A stretch of DNA of 64,000 bases from Bacteroidales bacterium KHT7 (GTDB taxonomy: Bacteria > Bacteroidota > Bacteroidia > Bacteroidales > Bacteroidaceae), in NCBI GenBank assembly GCA_900102385.1, contig FNBQ01000021.1, positions 1-64,000 of the forward strand. The letters are read 5' to 3'. The notes beneath the pieces are model-generated. The model did not search any database. It had not been told where the DNA came from and worked only from the letters and a program-made list of their open reading frames with translations. Of this stretch, positions 36,837-43,776 are shown piece after piece. Positions within the stretch are counted from its first letter, which is position 1; every line of letters starts with the position of its first letter. Made by a program: the position numbers and the translations under genes.

Positions 36837-39458
36837 ATGGAAGCAAAATATACTCCGGAGTGTATAACTCTGCTCGAACAAAGCAAGGAAACAGCAAAGA
36901 CTTTTGGTGGCGGCGGAATAAAGCCGGAACACATTTTCTACACGCTTCTGACGATGAAAAATCAGTATATCAACAGTATACTCGAGTCGTTCGGCGTTAA
37001 TATCCCCGATGTGATTAGCAACATGGAGAGCCATCTGCACACGTCAAACGTGCTTGAGGTTGGCAACAGCGGCGAAGAAGGCGTTCTCACGTCAGAGTCT
37101 ATGCGATACATCTCTGCTGCCGAGGACGAGGCTTACGTTCTTGGCGATGAGTTTACCGACCTCATACATGTCCTCCTGGCATCGCTCAAATTCACGATGT
37201 TCATCGGCACATTCTTGCTTAGCAAATACAATCTGACATACGAATCTCTGTCTACTTTTATCGAAAATGAGGGTACGGAAGATGAGATGCACCTGTCCGA
37301 CGATTCGTCTTACGACTACGAAGAAGATGATATTGACGACGAGGACGAACTCTTCGACGACAACGACGACGCCTTCTCGAAGAACGCTGGACAGCCGATG
37401 TTCGGAAACGGCTCTGCACCTGCTCAGAAAAGCGTGAAGCAGGCAAAGGCAACCCCTACCCTAAACAAGTATGCCGTTAATCTGTCGCAAAAGGCAGCCG
37501 AAGGCAAACTCGACAACGTAATTGGTCGCGAGAAAGAAATTGAACGCGTTATTCAGATTCTCTGCCGCCGAAAGAAGAACAATCCGATTCTTATTGGCGA
37601 AGCAGGCGTTGGAAAAAGTGCCATCGTCGAGGGATTGGCGCAAAAGATAGCATCGAAGCACATCGTTCCACAGTTGCTCGACAAGAAAATCTACACGCTC
37701 GACCTCTCGCTCGTGGTTGCCGGAACAAAGTACCGCGGACAGTTTGAGGAGCGTATGCAAGCCATAATGAAGGAGATGAAGCAGAATACCGACATCATCC
37801 TTTTCATCGACGAGATTCATACGCTTGTAGGCTCGGGCGCAGGCGGCGGAAGCATGGATGGGGCAAACATTCTGAAGCCGGCTCTTGCTCGCGGCGAGAT
37901 ACGCTGCATCGGAGCAACCACCACAAAGGAGTACAAATTGAGCATCGAGAAAGACGGCGCTCTGGAACGTCGTTTCCAGAAGGTAATGGTAGAGCCAACA
38001 AGCATCGAGGAGACAATAGAGATTCTGAATAAGACAAAGGAATATTACGAGAAGCATCATAACGTTAAATATACCGATGCTGCCATAGAGGCGTGCGTAA
38101 AACTGACTGAGCGCTACATCACAAACCGATGTCTGCCCGACAAGGCCATCGACGCCCTCGACGAGGCAGGCTCACGCCTTCAGATTCATATCGACGACAT
38201 TCCAAGTTCTATAATAAAGAAGGAGGAGGAATTGGCGCAGGTTATGAAGATGAAGAATAATGCTGCAGAGGAACAGAATTTCGAACTCGCAGCAAGCTTC
38301 CGCGACCGTGGAATTATGCTCGAAAACGAGATTCAGCAAGAGAAGAACAGATGGAAGGAAAATCTGTCGAAAAAGCGCATGACGGTAGACGCAGACACCA
38401 TAGCCGAAACCGTTTCGCTTATGAGCGGAATACCAATCCAGCGACTTGCAAAGGACGAGAGCGTGCGCATTAAGGATATGCGCCAGACGCTTAAATCGCA
38501 CGTCATAGCGCAAGATACAGCCATCGACAATCTGGTGAACGCAATCCAGCGCAGCCGCGTGGGACTGAAAGACCCTAACCGACCTATCGGCTCGTTCCTC
38601 TTCATCGGTCCTACTGGTATCGGAAAGACTTATCTTGCCAAAGAACTTGCAAAATGTATGTTCGGCACGGAAGATGCGCTAATCCGCATAGACATGAGCG
38701 AATACATGGACAAATATAACGTTAGCCGAATGGTTGGCGCGGCTCCGGGATATGTTGGCTATGAAGAGGGCGGACAACTGACCGAGAAAGTGCGCCGTCA
38801 TCCCTACTCTATCGTGCTTTTCGACGAGATTGAGAAAGCGCATCCCGACATCTTCAACATCCTTCTTCAGGTGATGGACGACGGCCGTCTGACCGACAGC
38901 GAAGGCCGTACGGTAAACTTTAAGAATACCGTAATCATCATGACATCGAATGTGGGAACACGCAAACTGAAGGATTTCAGCCACCAACTCGGATTCTCAT
39001 TCAACTACGGCGAACTGAACAAGGAACAGGCCGACGAGGTTATCAAAAAAGCCGTGAACAAACAGTTCTCGCCTGAGTTCATAAACCGAATAGACAAGAT
39101 TATCCAGTTCCAGCAACTCGACGAGGCTGCAATTCTGAAGATTGTAGACCTTGAATTGTCTAAACTCCATAAGCGCATCTTCGATATGAAGTTTGCCCTG
39201 CGTGTGTCTGATGCGGCAAAGAAATTCATAGCAAAGAAGGGCTACGACGTTCAGTTCGGAGCGCGTCCGTTACGTCGCGCCATCGAAAACTACATCGAAG
39301 ACGACGTTGCAGACTTGCTTGTAAACAACAATCTGCCGGAATGGTCAACCATCTCTGCCGACTACAACGAAGGCGACGACAGACTGACCATCAAAGTTGA
39401 AAATGAAAAAAGCAAAGATGAACAGGACGCATCTGCGCAGCAAACAAATTTAAATTGA
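36837..39458 (+). CDS. clpC: ATP-dependent Clp protease ATP-binding subunit ClpC
   Basis: Hsp100 unfoldase that feeds substrates to ClpP. 873 residues. A Clp N-domain (1 to about 140) is followed by a long acidic linker at about 143-183 rich in Asp/Glu ([20 protein letters not shown]). AAA1 has its Walker [10 protein letters not shown] near 254 and Walker [10 protein letters not shown] near 322. The short middle segment ([32 protein letters not shown]) has the UVR-type look of ClpC, shorter than in ClpB. AAA2 has IGPTGIGKT near 591 and [22 protein letters not shown] resembles the LGF loop that docks on ClpP. No McsA/McsB adaptor genes are nearby. It has its own promoter and no obvious terminator before the small RNA region. 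Confidence 0.93.
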   Translation: MEAKYTPECITLLEQSKETAKTFGGGGIKPEHIFYTLLTMKNQYINSILESFGVNIPDVISNMESHLHTSNVLEVGNSGEEGVLTSESMRYISAAEDEAYVLGDEFTDLIHVLLASLKFTMFIGTFLLSKYNLTYESLSTFIENEGTEDEMHLSDDSSYDYEEDDIDDEDELFDDNDDAFSKNAGQPMFGNGSAPAQKSVKQAKATPTLNKYAVNLSQKAAEGKLDNVIGREKEIERVIQILCRRKKNNPILIGEAGVGKSAIVEGLAQKIASKHIVPQLLDKKIYTLDLSLVVAGTKYRGQFEERMQAIMKEMKQNTDIILFIDEIHTLVGSGAGGGSMDGANILKPALARGEIRCIGATTTKEYKLSIEKDGALERRFQKVMVEPTSIEETIEILNKTKEYYEKHHNVKYTDAAIEACVKLTERYITNRCLPDKAIDALDEAGSRLQIHIDDIPSSIIKKEEELAQVMKMKNNAAEEQNFELAASFRDRGIMLENEIQQEKNRWKENLSKKRMTVDADTIAETVSLMSGIPIQRLAKDESVRIKDMRQTLKSHVIAQDTAIDNLVNAIQRSRVGLKDPNRPIGSFLFIGPTGIGKTYLAKELAKCMFGTEDALIRIDMSEYMDKYNVSRMVGAAPGYVGYEEGGQLTEKVRRHPYSIVLFDEIEKAHPDIFNILLQVMDDGRLTDSEGRTVNFKNTVIIMTSNVGTRKLKDFSHQLGFSFNYGELNKEQADEVIKKAVNKQFSPEFINRIDKIIQFQQLDEAAILKIVDLELSKLHKRIFDMKFALRVSDAAKKFIAKKGYDVQFGARPLRRAIENYIEDDVADLLVNNNLPEWSTISADYNEGDDRLTIKVENEKSKDEQDASAQQTNLN

Positions 39459-39504
39459 TTTAAATCAATAAATACTAAATATCATGCTAAAAAACATTGT
39501 TTTA

Positions 39505-39536
39505 TTTGCATAAAAAGCACAGATGTCATATCTTTG
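39505..39536 (+). promoter_or_regulatory. promoter of the candidate small RNA
   Basis: TTTG at 39505-39508, 20-bp spacer, TATCTTTG at 39529-39536: a full match to the Bacteroidota consensus, about 50 bp after the clpC stop. No gene starts within 300 bp downstream. Confidence 0.7.
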
Positions 39537-39542
39537 CACCAA

Positions 39543-39783
39543 CAAAAAGAGATAAAGGTAAAGATTGTATACAAAAAAAGGATAATATTACTGGTGTTAC
39601 AAAGGTTAAAGATTGTAAGGATAATTAAAAAGGAAAGTTTAGTTTTAATTGAAGAGGTTAAAGATTGAACAGAAAAGATTCAAAGGGTAACAGAGAATAA
39701 AGATTGAATGAATAATTTTCGAGAAAGAACAAATTACTTGAGTAATGAGAAAAAGAGTCGCTTATTGTAAGTGGCTCTTTTTT
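39543..39783 (+). ncRNA. candidate small RNA with four TAAAGATTG repeats
   Basis: Predicted transcript of about 240 nt between a consensus promoter (39505-39536) and an intrinsic terminator (39752-39783). It is A- and G-rich with little secondary structure apart from the terminator and a small ATTACT/AGTAAT hairpin. The 9-mer TAAAGATTG occurs exactly four times (39559, 39607, 39659, 39698), and the surroundings are alike, for example AAGGTTAAAGATTGTAAGGATAAT for the second and third copies in part. The repeats would be exposed single-stranded. It matches no RNA family I know (not tmRNA, SRP RNA, RNase P or a recognised 6S form). The 3' end lies just before the GH25 promoter. An alternative is a long leader or decayed DNA; a 20-codon frame at 39708-39770 looks accidental. 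Confidence 0.5.
39752..39783 (+). terminator. terminator of the candidate small RNA
   Basis: Stem AAAGAGTCGCTT/AAGTGGCTCTTT (12 bp with two G-U pairs), 5-nt loop, then TTT. Confidence 0.8.
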
Positions 39784-39792
39784 CGTTATTTA

Positions 39793-39824
39793 TTTGGTGA
39801 TAACTGCGCTTTTTGCTATATTTG
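39793..39824 (+). promoter_or_regulatory. promoter of the GH25 lysozyme gene
   Basis: TTTG at 39793-39796, 20-bp spacer, TATATTTG at 39817-39824, then CAC. Full consensus. It overlaps the longer in-frame start at 39794, so translation must begin at 39845. Confidence 0.7.
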
Positions 39825-39844
39825 CACGAATTTTTTATACGAGC

Positions 39845-40558
39845 ATGAGATTCAGAATTGCAAAATATATTTTCACCGTTATACTTTGTCTGCTTTCATT
39901 CCTTACGCTGAACGCACAAAAAAGAACGAAAAATAAACTAACTGCTCCAATCCCGAGCAGCAATTATAGCGGAATAGATGTATCGCACCACAATGGCAAA
40001 ATTGACTGGAATAAAGTAAAGAAAAACCGCAGGATAAAATTCGTTTACATAAAGGCAACAGAGGGCGCAGACTTCGTAGACCCTGAATACAACCGCAACC
40101 TGAAAGGCGCGCGCAAGGCTGGTTTCAAAGTTGGAAGTTACCACTACTTTCACATGACATCATCGCCCGAATGGCAGTTCAAGAACTTCATAAAACATGC
40201 TCCGAAGAAAAAGCAAGACCTTGTGCCGATGGTCGACTTTGAGACGTGCGACGGCTATAGCATAAAGCGCACACGCAAGGCTCTGAAAAAATTCGTGTCT
40301 CTACTCGAAAAATATTACGGCAAAAAACCTATTATATATAGCACGATGTCTCACTATAACGACATCCTCGCTCCCGAATTCAACAGATATCACCTATATA
40401 TAGGCAGATATAGCGACTGTCCGCCTGTGATTAGAGGAAAGGGCACGTACACGATTTGGCAGTATAGCGAAACAGGAAGAGTGAAGGGCATAAAACGCTA
40501 CGTCGACCTTGCCAGATTCCATGACAAGCACAATCTGAAGGAACTTTATCTGCGCTAA
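39845..40558 (+). CDS. glycoside hydrolase family 25 lysozyme (muramidase)
   Basis: Secreted or periplasmic N-acetylmuramidase, 237 residues from the ATG at 39845, with signal peptide MRFRIAKYIFTVILCLLSFLTLNAQ. The GH25 TIM barrel starts GIDVSHHNGKIDWNKVK with Asp45, has FVYIKATEGADFVDP with Glu73, KVGSYHYFH, and the catalytic pair MVDFETC with Asp131 and Glu133. The end YTIWQYSETGRVKG is the typical final strand. It could act in wall turnover or against competitors; no holin, immunity or phage genes are nearby, which makes a phage origin unlikely. It has its own consensus promoter. Confidence 0.92.
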   Translation: MRFRIAKYIFTVILCLLSFLTLNAQKRTKNKLTAPIPSSNYSGIDVSHHNGKIDWNKVKKNRRIKFVYIKATEGADFVDPEYNRNLKGARKAGFKVGSYHYFHMTSSPEWQFKNFIKHAPKKKQDLVPMVDFETCDGYSIKRTRKALKKFVSLLEKYYGKKPIIYSTMSHYNDILAPEFNRYHLYIGRYSDCPPVIRGKGTYTIWQYSETGRVKGIKRYVDLARFHDKHNLKELYLR

Positions 40559-40636
40559 AACATAGAATCGACCAATAAAATACCTTAATAGCACAATATT
40601 TTCTTTAAAAAGATTACATTTTTTTTAATTTATTTG

Positions 40637-40644
40637 TATATTTG
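40637..40644 (+). promoter_or_regulatory. -7 promoter element of the TonB-domain gene
   Basis: TATATTTG followed by CACC, about 50 bp upstream of the ATG at 40696. No clear -33. Confidence 0.45.
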
Positions 40645-40695
40645 CACCGAATAGTAAAAGTTGAGTTTTATTAAAAACTTTAATCTTGATCAAAA

Positions 40696-41088
40696 ATGAA
40701 ATTTAAAGTAATAGCATTACTTCTTGCAGGCCTTTTTTCTTGCACTTCTGTGTCGTTGGCACAGACAGATGACAAGGTCTACCAGATTGTAGACATTCCA
40801 GCTACATTTCCGGGAGGGACTGAAAGTTGTATGAAATATATAGCATCACACCTTGAATACCCACAGAAAGCATTGGAGAAAGGAGTTCAGGGTAAAGTAA
40901 CCGTTGGTTTCACGGTAGAGATTGACGGCTCAATTACAGATATTGGCGTTGTAAAATCGGTAGACCCTGATCTTGACGCAGAGGCTATGCGTATCTTTTC
41001 AAAAATGCCAAACTGGCAGCCGGGCGAGTTGAACGGACAAAAGGTAAGATGCGAATGTTATTTCCCTGTGATTTTCAAGTTAAGATAA
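40696..41088 (+). CDS. stand-alone TonB C-terminal-domain protein
   Basis: 130 residues: signal peptide MKFKVIALLLAGLFSCTSVSLAQ, then one TonB C-terminal domain (residues about 45-130): FPGGTESCMKYIASHLEYPQKALEKGVQGKVTVGFTVEIDGSITDIGVVKSVDPDLDAEAMRIFSKMPNWQPG. It lacks the N-terminal transmembrane anchor and Pro-rich spacer of true TonB, so it cannot couple to ExbBD in the classic way. Bacteroidota encode many such secreted one-domain versions of unknown role. The signal contains a Cys near residue 16 (GLFSC), which could alternatively be a lipobox. It stands alone and ends in a bidirectional terminator. Confidence 0.85.
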   Translation: MKFKVIALLLAGLFSCTSVSLAQTDDKVYQIVDIPATFPGGTESCMKYIASHLEYPQKALEKGVQGKVTVGFTVEIDGSITDIGVVKSVDPDLDAEAMRIFSKMPNWQPGELNGQKVRCECYFPVIFKLR

Positions 41089-41110
41089 TACATAATGTTA
41101 GCATAACATA

Positions 41111-41141
41111 AAAGGCGGAATCTTTATTTGATTCCGCCTTT
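41111..41141. terminator. bidirectional terminator between the TonB-domain and lipid-kinase genes
   Basis: Perfect 11-bp stem AAAGGCGGAAT/ATTCCGCCTTT between convergent genes. Confidence 0.85.
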
Positions 41142-41149
41142 TATGTTTA

Positions 41150-42208
41150 TTACTGCTTATTCTGCTGTTTCGTAAGTTTTCTGAGAATGTCTCGGTTAAG
41201 AATGAGAATCTTACGGTTTGTCCTGACAATCTCCGACCTTACCTTGTCGATAACTTCGGTATGAAAAGCGTCGAGATTGACATATTCGAAGAATGTCTTC
41301 ACAAAGTTGAAAACCATCGGTTTGGCTTCGGTATTTACAACAACCTTGAGTCCGCCGCTAATCATCTCGACCTCAACATCGGCATCACTCATTACAGGGT
41401 CTCCGTCGTAGTGGATAACGCCGGGTTTGCTGCGATGGATAGTCAGTTTCTTGCATCTGAACGACTTGATGCAGCTGTTCTTCTCTATCGTTTTTGTAAA
41501 AAGCTGAAGGGCAATAGCCGTTGCCTCCAGCATATTGAAAGGTTCCATTACCGTAACGTCCATAAGTCCGTCGCTCATAGATGCATTTGGGGCGATGTAA
41601 GCATTATTTCCGTATTGAGAAGCGTTGGCACAAGCTATCAGAAAGGCTTTGTATTTGTGCGTGCCAGCCTCGTCTTCAATCTCGTAAGTCTCAGGCTTGT
41701 ATCTTACGCCCTCGCGAAGCGTGTTCTCGAGATAAGTAAGCGGTCCTCGCTTTCCTGCCTGAGCAAACTTTGCGCTAATAAAAGCATCGAAGCCAACTCC
41801 GCATGTGCAAAAGAACGGCAATCCGTTTATCTTGCCATAATCAACACTTTCAACCACACCTTTATTTATGATGTCGATGGCTTTCTTTGCCTCCATCGAA
41901 ATCTGCAAGTGCCTTGCCAGTCCGTTTCCCGAACCGCACGGAATAATGCCGAGCGCCGTATTGGTGTGCGTAAGCGAGCGTGCAACCTCGTTTACTGTTC
42001 CGTCTCCGCCAATGGCAACGACAATATCAATGCCGTCTTTCGCTGCCTGCTCGGCAAGTATCGCCGCATGTCCTGCGTATTCAGTCTTCTTAATCTCGTA
42101 TGTGTACTTGTTCTTGTCGAGTGATGACTCAATCTGTTTCAGGATTGCTTCCTTGCCTTTTGTTCCGGATATAGGATTGACAATAAAGACTACCTTTTTT
42201 ATAATCAT
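41150..42208 (-). CDS. diacylglycerol/sphingoid-base kinase-like protein (DAGK_cat family)
   Basis: 352 residues from the ATG at 42208. A TAATTTTG box at 42243-42236 removes the longer start at 42238. The DAGK catalytic domain opens IIKKVVFIVNPISGTKGK (the NPxSG nucleotide loop) and has VVAIGGDGTVNEVARSL, the GGDGT signature, then LGIIPCGSGNGLARHL. The C-terminal half has MSDGLMDVTVMEP and ends with VIHYDGDPV. YegS/DgkB and sphingosine kinases share this fold. It is divergent from serine palmitoyltransferase, the first enzyme of sphingolipid synthesis, so a sphingoid-base or ceramide kinase role is attractive, but it is inference. Soluble or peripheral to the inner membrane. Confidence 0.88.
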   Translation of the reverse strand: MIIKKVVFIVNPISGTKGKEAILKQIESSLDKNKYTYEIKKTEYAGHAAILAEQAAKDGIDIVVAIGGDGTVNEVARSLTHTNTALGIIPCGSGNGLARHLQISMEAKKAIDIINKGVVESVDYGKINGLPFFCTCGVGFDAFISAKFAQAGKRGPLTYLENTLREGVRYKPETYEIEDEAGTHKYKAFLIACANASQYGNNAYIAPNASMSDGLMDVTVMEPFNMLEATAIALQLFTKTIEKNSCIKSFRCKKLTIHRSKPGVIHYDGDPVMSDADVEVEMISGGLKVVVNTEAKPMVFNFVKTFFEYVNLDAFHTEVIDKVRSEIVRTNRKILILNRDILRKLTKQQNKQ

Positions 42209-42235
42209 ATATGAGTTGATATCTTTTTGAGGTGA

Positions 42236-42243
42236 CAAAATTA
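42236..42243 (-). promoter_or_regulatory. -7 promoter element of the lipid-kinase gene
   Basis: TAATTTTG on the minus strand, giving a leader of about 20 nt to the ATG at 42208. Confidence 0.45.
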
Positions 42244-42337
42244 TAACAAAATAAGTGAATAGACGAAAAAAGGGGCTGACTTTTAGTCGCTATTGTATTT
42301 TTTTCTACATTTTTATTCGACAAGTCAGATTTCTTAC

Positions 42338-42345
42338 TATCTTTG
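42338..42345 (+). promoter_or_regulatory. -7 promoter element of spt
   Basis: TATCTTTG followed by CACAG. The leader to the ATG at 42418 would be about 65 nt. Confidence 0.55.
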
Positions 42346-42417
42346 CACAGTTTTTTGTGTTCGTAAAAATGTACACAGCGGAAAAACAACGGGTTTGTCC
42401 CGACAGAAAATTGATTT

Positions 42418-43608
42418 ATGGGTTTATTACAAGAAAAATTAAGTAAATATACCGAGCCTCAAAAATATAAGGATTTAGGTATATATCCATACTTCCGCGA
42501 AATTGATAGTCCACAGGACACGGAAGTTAACATGGACGGTCATAAGGTTCTTATGTTTGGTTCAAACTCATACATGGGCTTGACATACGACCAGAGAATT
42601 ATCAACGCTTCAATCGAAGCAACAAAGAAGTACGGAACAGGTTGCGCCGGTTCAAGATTTCTGAACGGAACACTTGACATCCACGTTTCTCTTGAGAAAG
42701 AGTTTGCAGAGTTCCTTCACAAGGACGAGGCAATGGTATTCTCAACAGGTTTTTCAGTTAACGCAGGTGTCATCTCTGCCATCGGTAGAGACCGCCACGC
42801 TACTTTAATCTGTGATGACCGCGACCACGCTTCTATCGTTGACGGTTGTTCAAACTCGTTTGCCAAGACACTCAAGTACAAGCACAACGACATGGATGCT
42901 CTTGAGAGATTGCTTGCGAACTTGCCAGAAGACCAGATTAAGCTCATCATCGTTGATGGTGTCTTCTCTATGGAAGGTGACCTTGCTCCGCTCGACAAGA
43001 TTGTTGAGTTGAAGAAGAAGTACAATGCCAGTCTGATGGTTGACGAGGCTCACGGCTTCGGTGTATTCGGTAAGCAAGGTAGAGGTGTTTGCGACCACTT
43101 TGGCGTTACCGACGATGTTGATATCATTATGGGTACATTCTCGAAGTCGCTCGCTTCAATCGGTGGTTTCTGTGCTGCGGACAAGTACACAATGAACTAT
43201 TTGCGTCACACAACTCGTACGTACATCTTTACAGCAAGTGCAACTCCGGGTGCTACGGCAGCAGCTCGCGAGGCTCTTCACATTATCCAGAACGAGCCTG
43301 AGCGTCAGCAGCACTTGTGGGATGTTACCAACTACGCTTTGAAGCGTTTCCGCGAGGAGGGCTTCGAGATTGGTGAGACTGAGTCTCCTATCATCCCATT
43401 GTATGTTCGCGACCCTATAAAGACTTTTGAGGTAACAAAGATGGCTTTCGAAGAAGGTGTGTTCATCAACCCTGTTGTTCCGCCAGCATGTGCTCCTCAG
43501 GATACTTTGGTTCGCTTTGCACTTATGGCAACTCACACAAAAGAGCAGGTTGACCTCGGTGTTGATCGCTTGAAGAAGTGTTTCAAAGCACTTGAGATTA
43601 TTAAGTAA
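42418..43608 (+). CDS. spt: serine palmitoyltransferase (alpha-oxoamine synthase family)
   Basis: PLP enzyme that condenses L-serine with a fatty acyl-CoA to 3-ketosphinganine, first step of sphingolipid synthesis. 396 residues. Motifs: FGSNSYMGLT near 47, GTGCAGSRFLNGT near 73, His137 in DDRDHASIVDG (stacks on PLP), Asp209-x2-His212 in VDEAHGFGVFG, and Lys243 in GTFSKSLASIGGF (internal aldimine). KBL and BioF share these motifs. The choice of SPT rests on the overall match to the Bacteroidales enzyme, which I recall begins GLLQEKLxKY and has YFREIDSPQDTEV. 2-amino-3-ketobutyrate CoA ligase is the main alternative. It is divergent from a lipid-kinase-like gene and transcribed alone. Confidence 0.85.
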   Translation: MGLLQEKLSKYTEPQKYKDLGIYPYFREIDSPQDTEVNMDGHKVLMFGSNSYMGLTYDQRIINASIEATKKYGTGCAGSRFLNGTLDIHVSLEKEFAEFLHKDEAMVFSTGFSVNAGVISAIGRDRHATLICDDRDHASIVDGCSNSFAKTLKYKHNDMDALERLLANLPEDQIKLIIVDGVFSMEGDLAPLDKIVELKKKYNASLMVDEAHGFGVFGKQGRGVCDHFGVTDDVDIIMGTFSKSLASIGGFCAADKYTMNYLRHTTRTYIFTASATPGATAAAREALHIIQNEPERQQHLWDVTNYALKRFREEGFEIGETESPIIPLYVRDPIKTFEVTKMAFEEGVFINPVVPPACAPQDTLVRFALMATHTKEQVDLGVDRLKKCFKALEIIK

Positions 43609-43628
43609 AAGAGAAATTTCTTGATATA

Positions 43629-43663
43629 AAAAAGTCCGTAATCGCTGATGATTACGGACTTTT
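43629..43663 (+). terminator. terminator after spt
   Basis: Perfect 13-bp stem AAAAGTCCGTAAT/ATTACGGACTTTT with a 9-nt loop. Confidence 0.85.
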
Positions 43664-43727
43664 TCATTTTCTGCCGTTGAAGATTGTGCCATCGGATGAT
43701 TTTTCAGATGCACAAACTTTGAAAAAA

Positions 43728-43766
43728 CACTCCGATTCGCCTTTTATTCAAACGAATCGGAGTGTC
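43728..43766 (-). terminator. terminator after the two-receiver PEP-binding gene
   Basis: Perfect 13-bp stem ACACTCCGATTCG/CGAATCGGAGTGT. On the minus strand a T run follows. Confidence 0.85.
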
Positions 43767-43776
43767 TATTTTATTG

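Noticed and set aside
39708-39770. 20-codon frame in the candidate small RNA
   Set aside because: It runs into the terminator stem, has no codon or motif support, and frames of this size are expected by chance in AT-rich DNA.
39845-40558. Prophage endolysin
   Set aside because: GH25 with a signal peptide, its own promoter and no phage genes around it points to a host enzyme.
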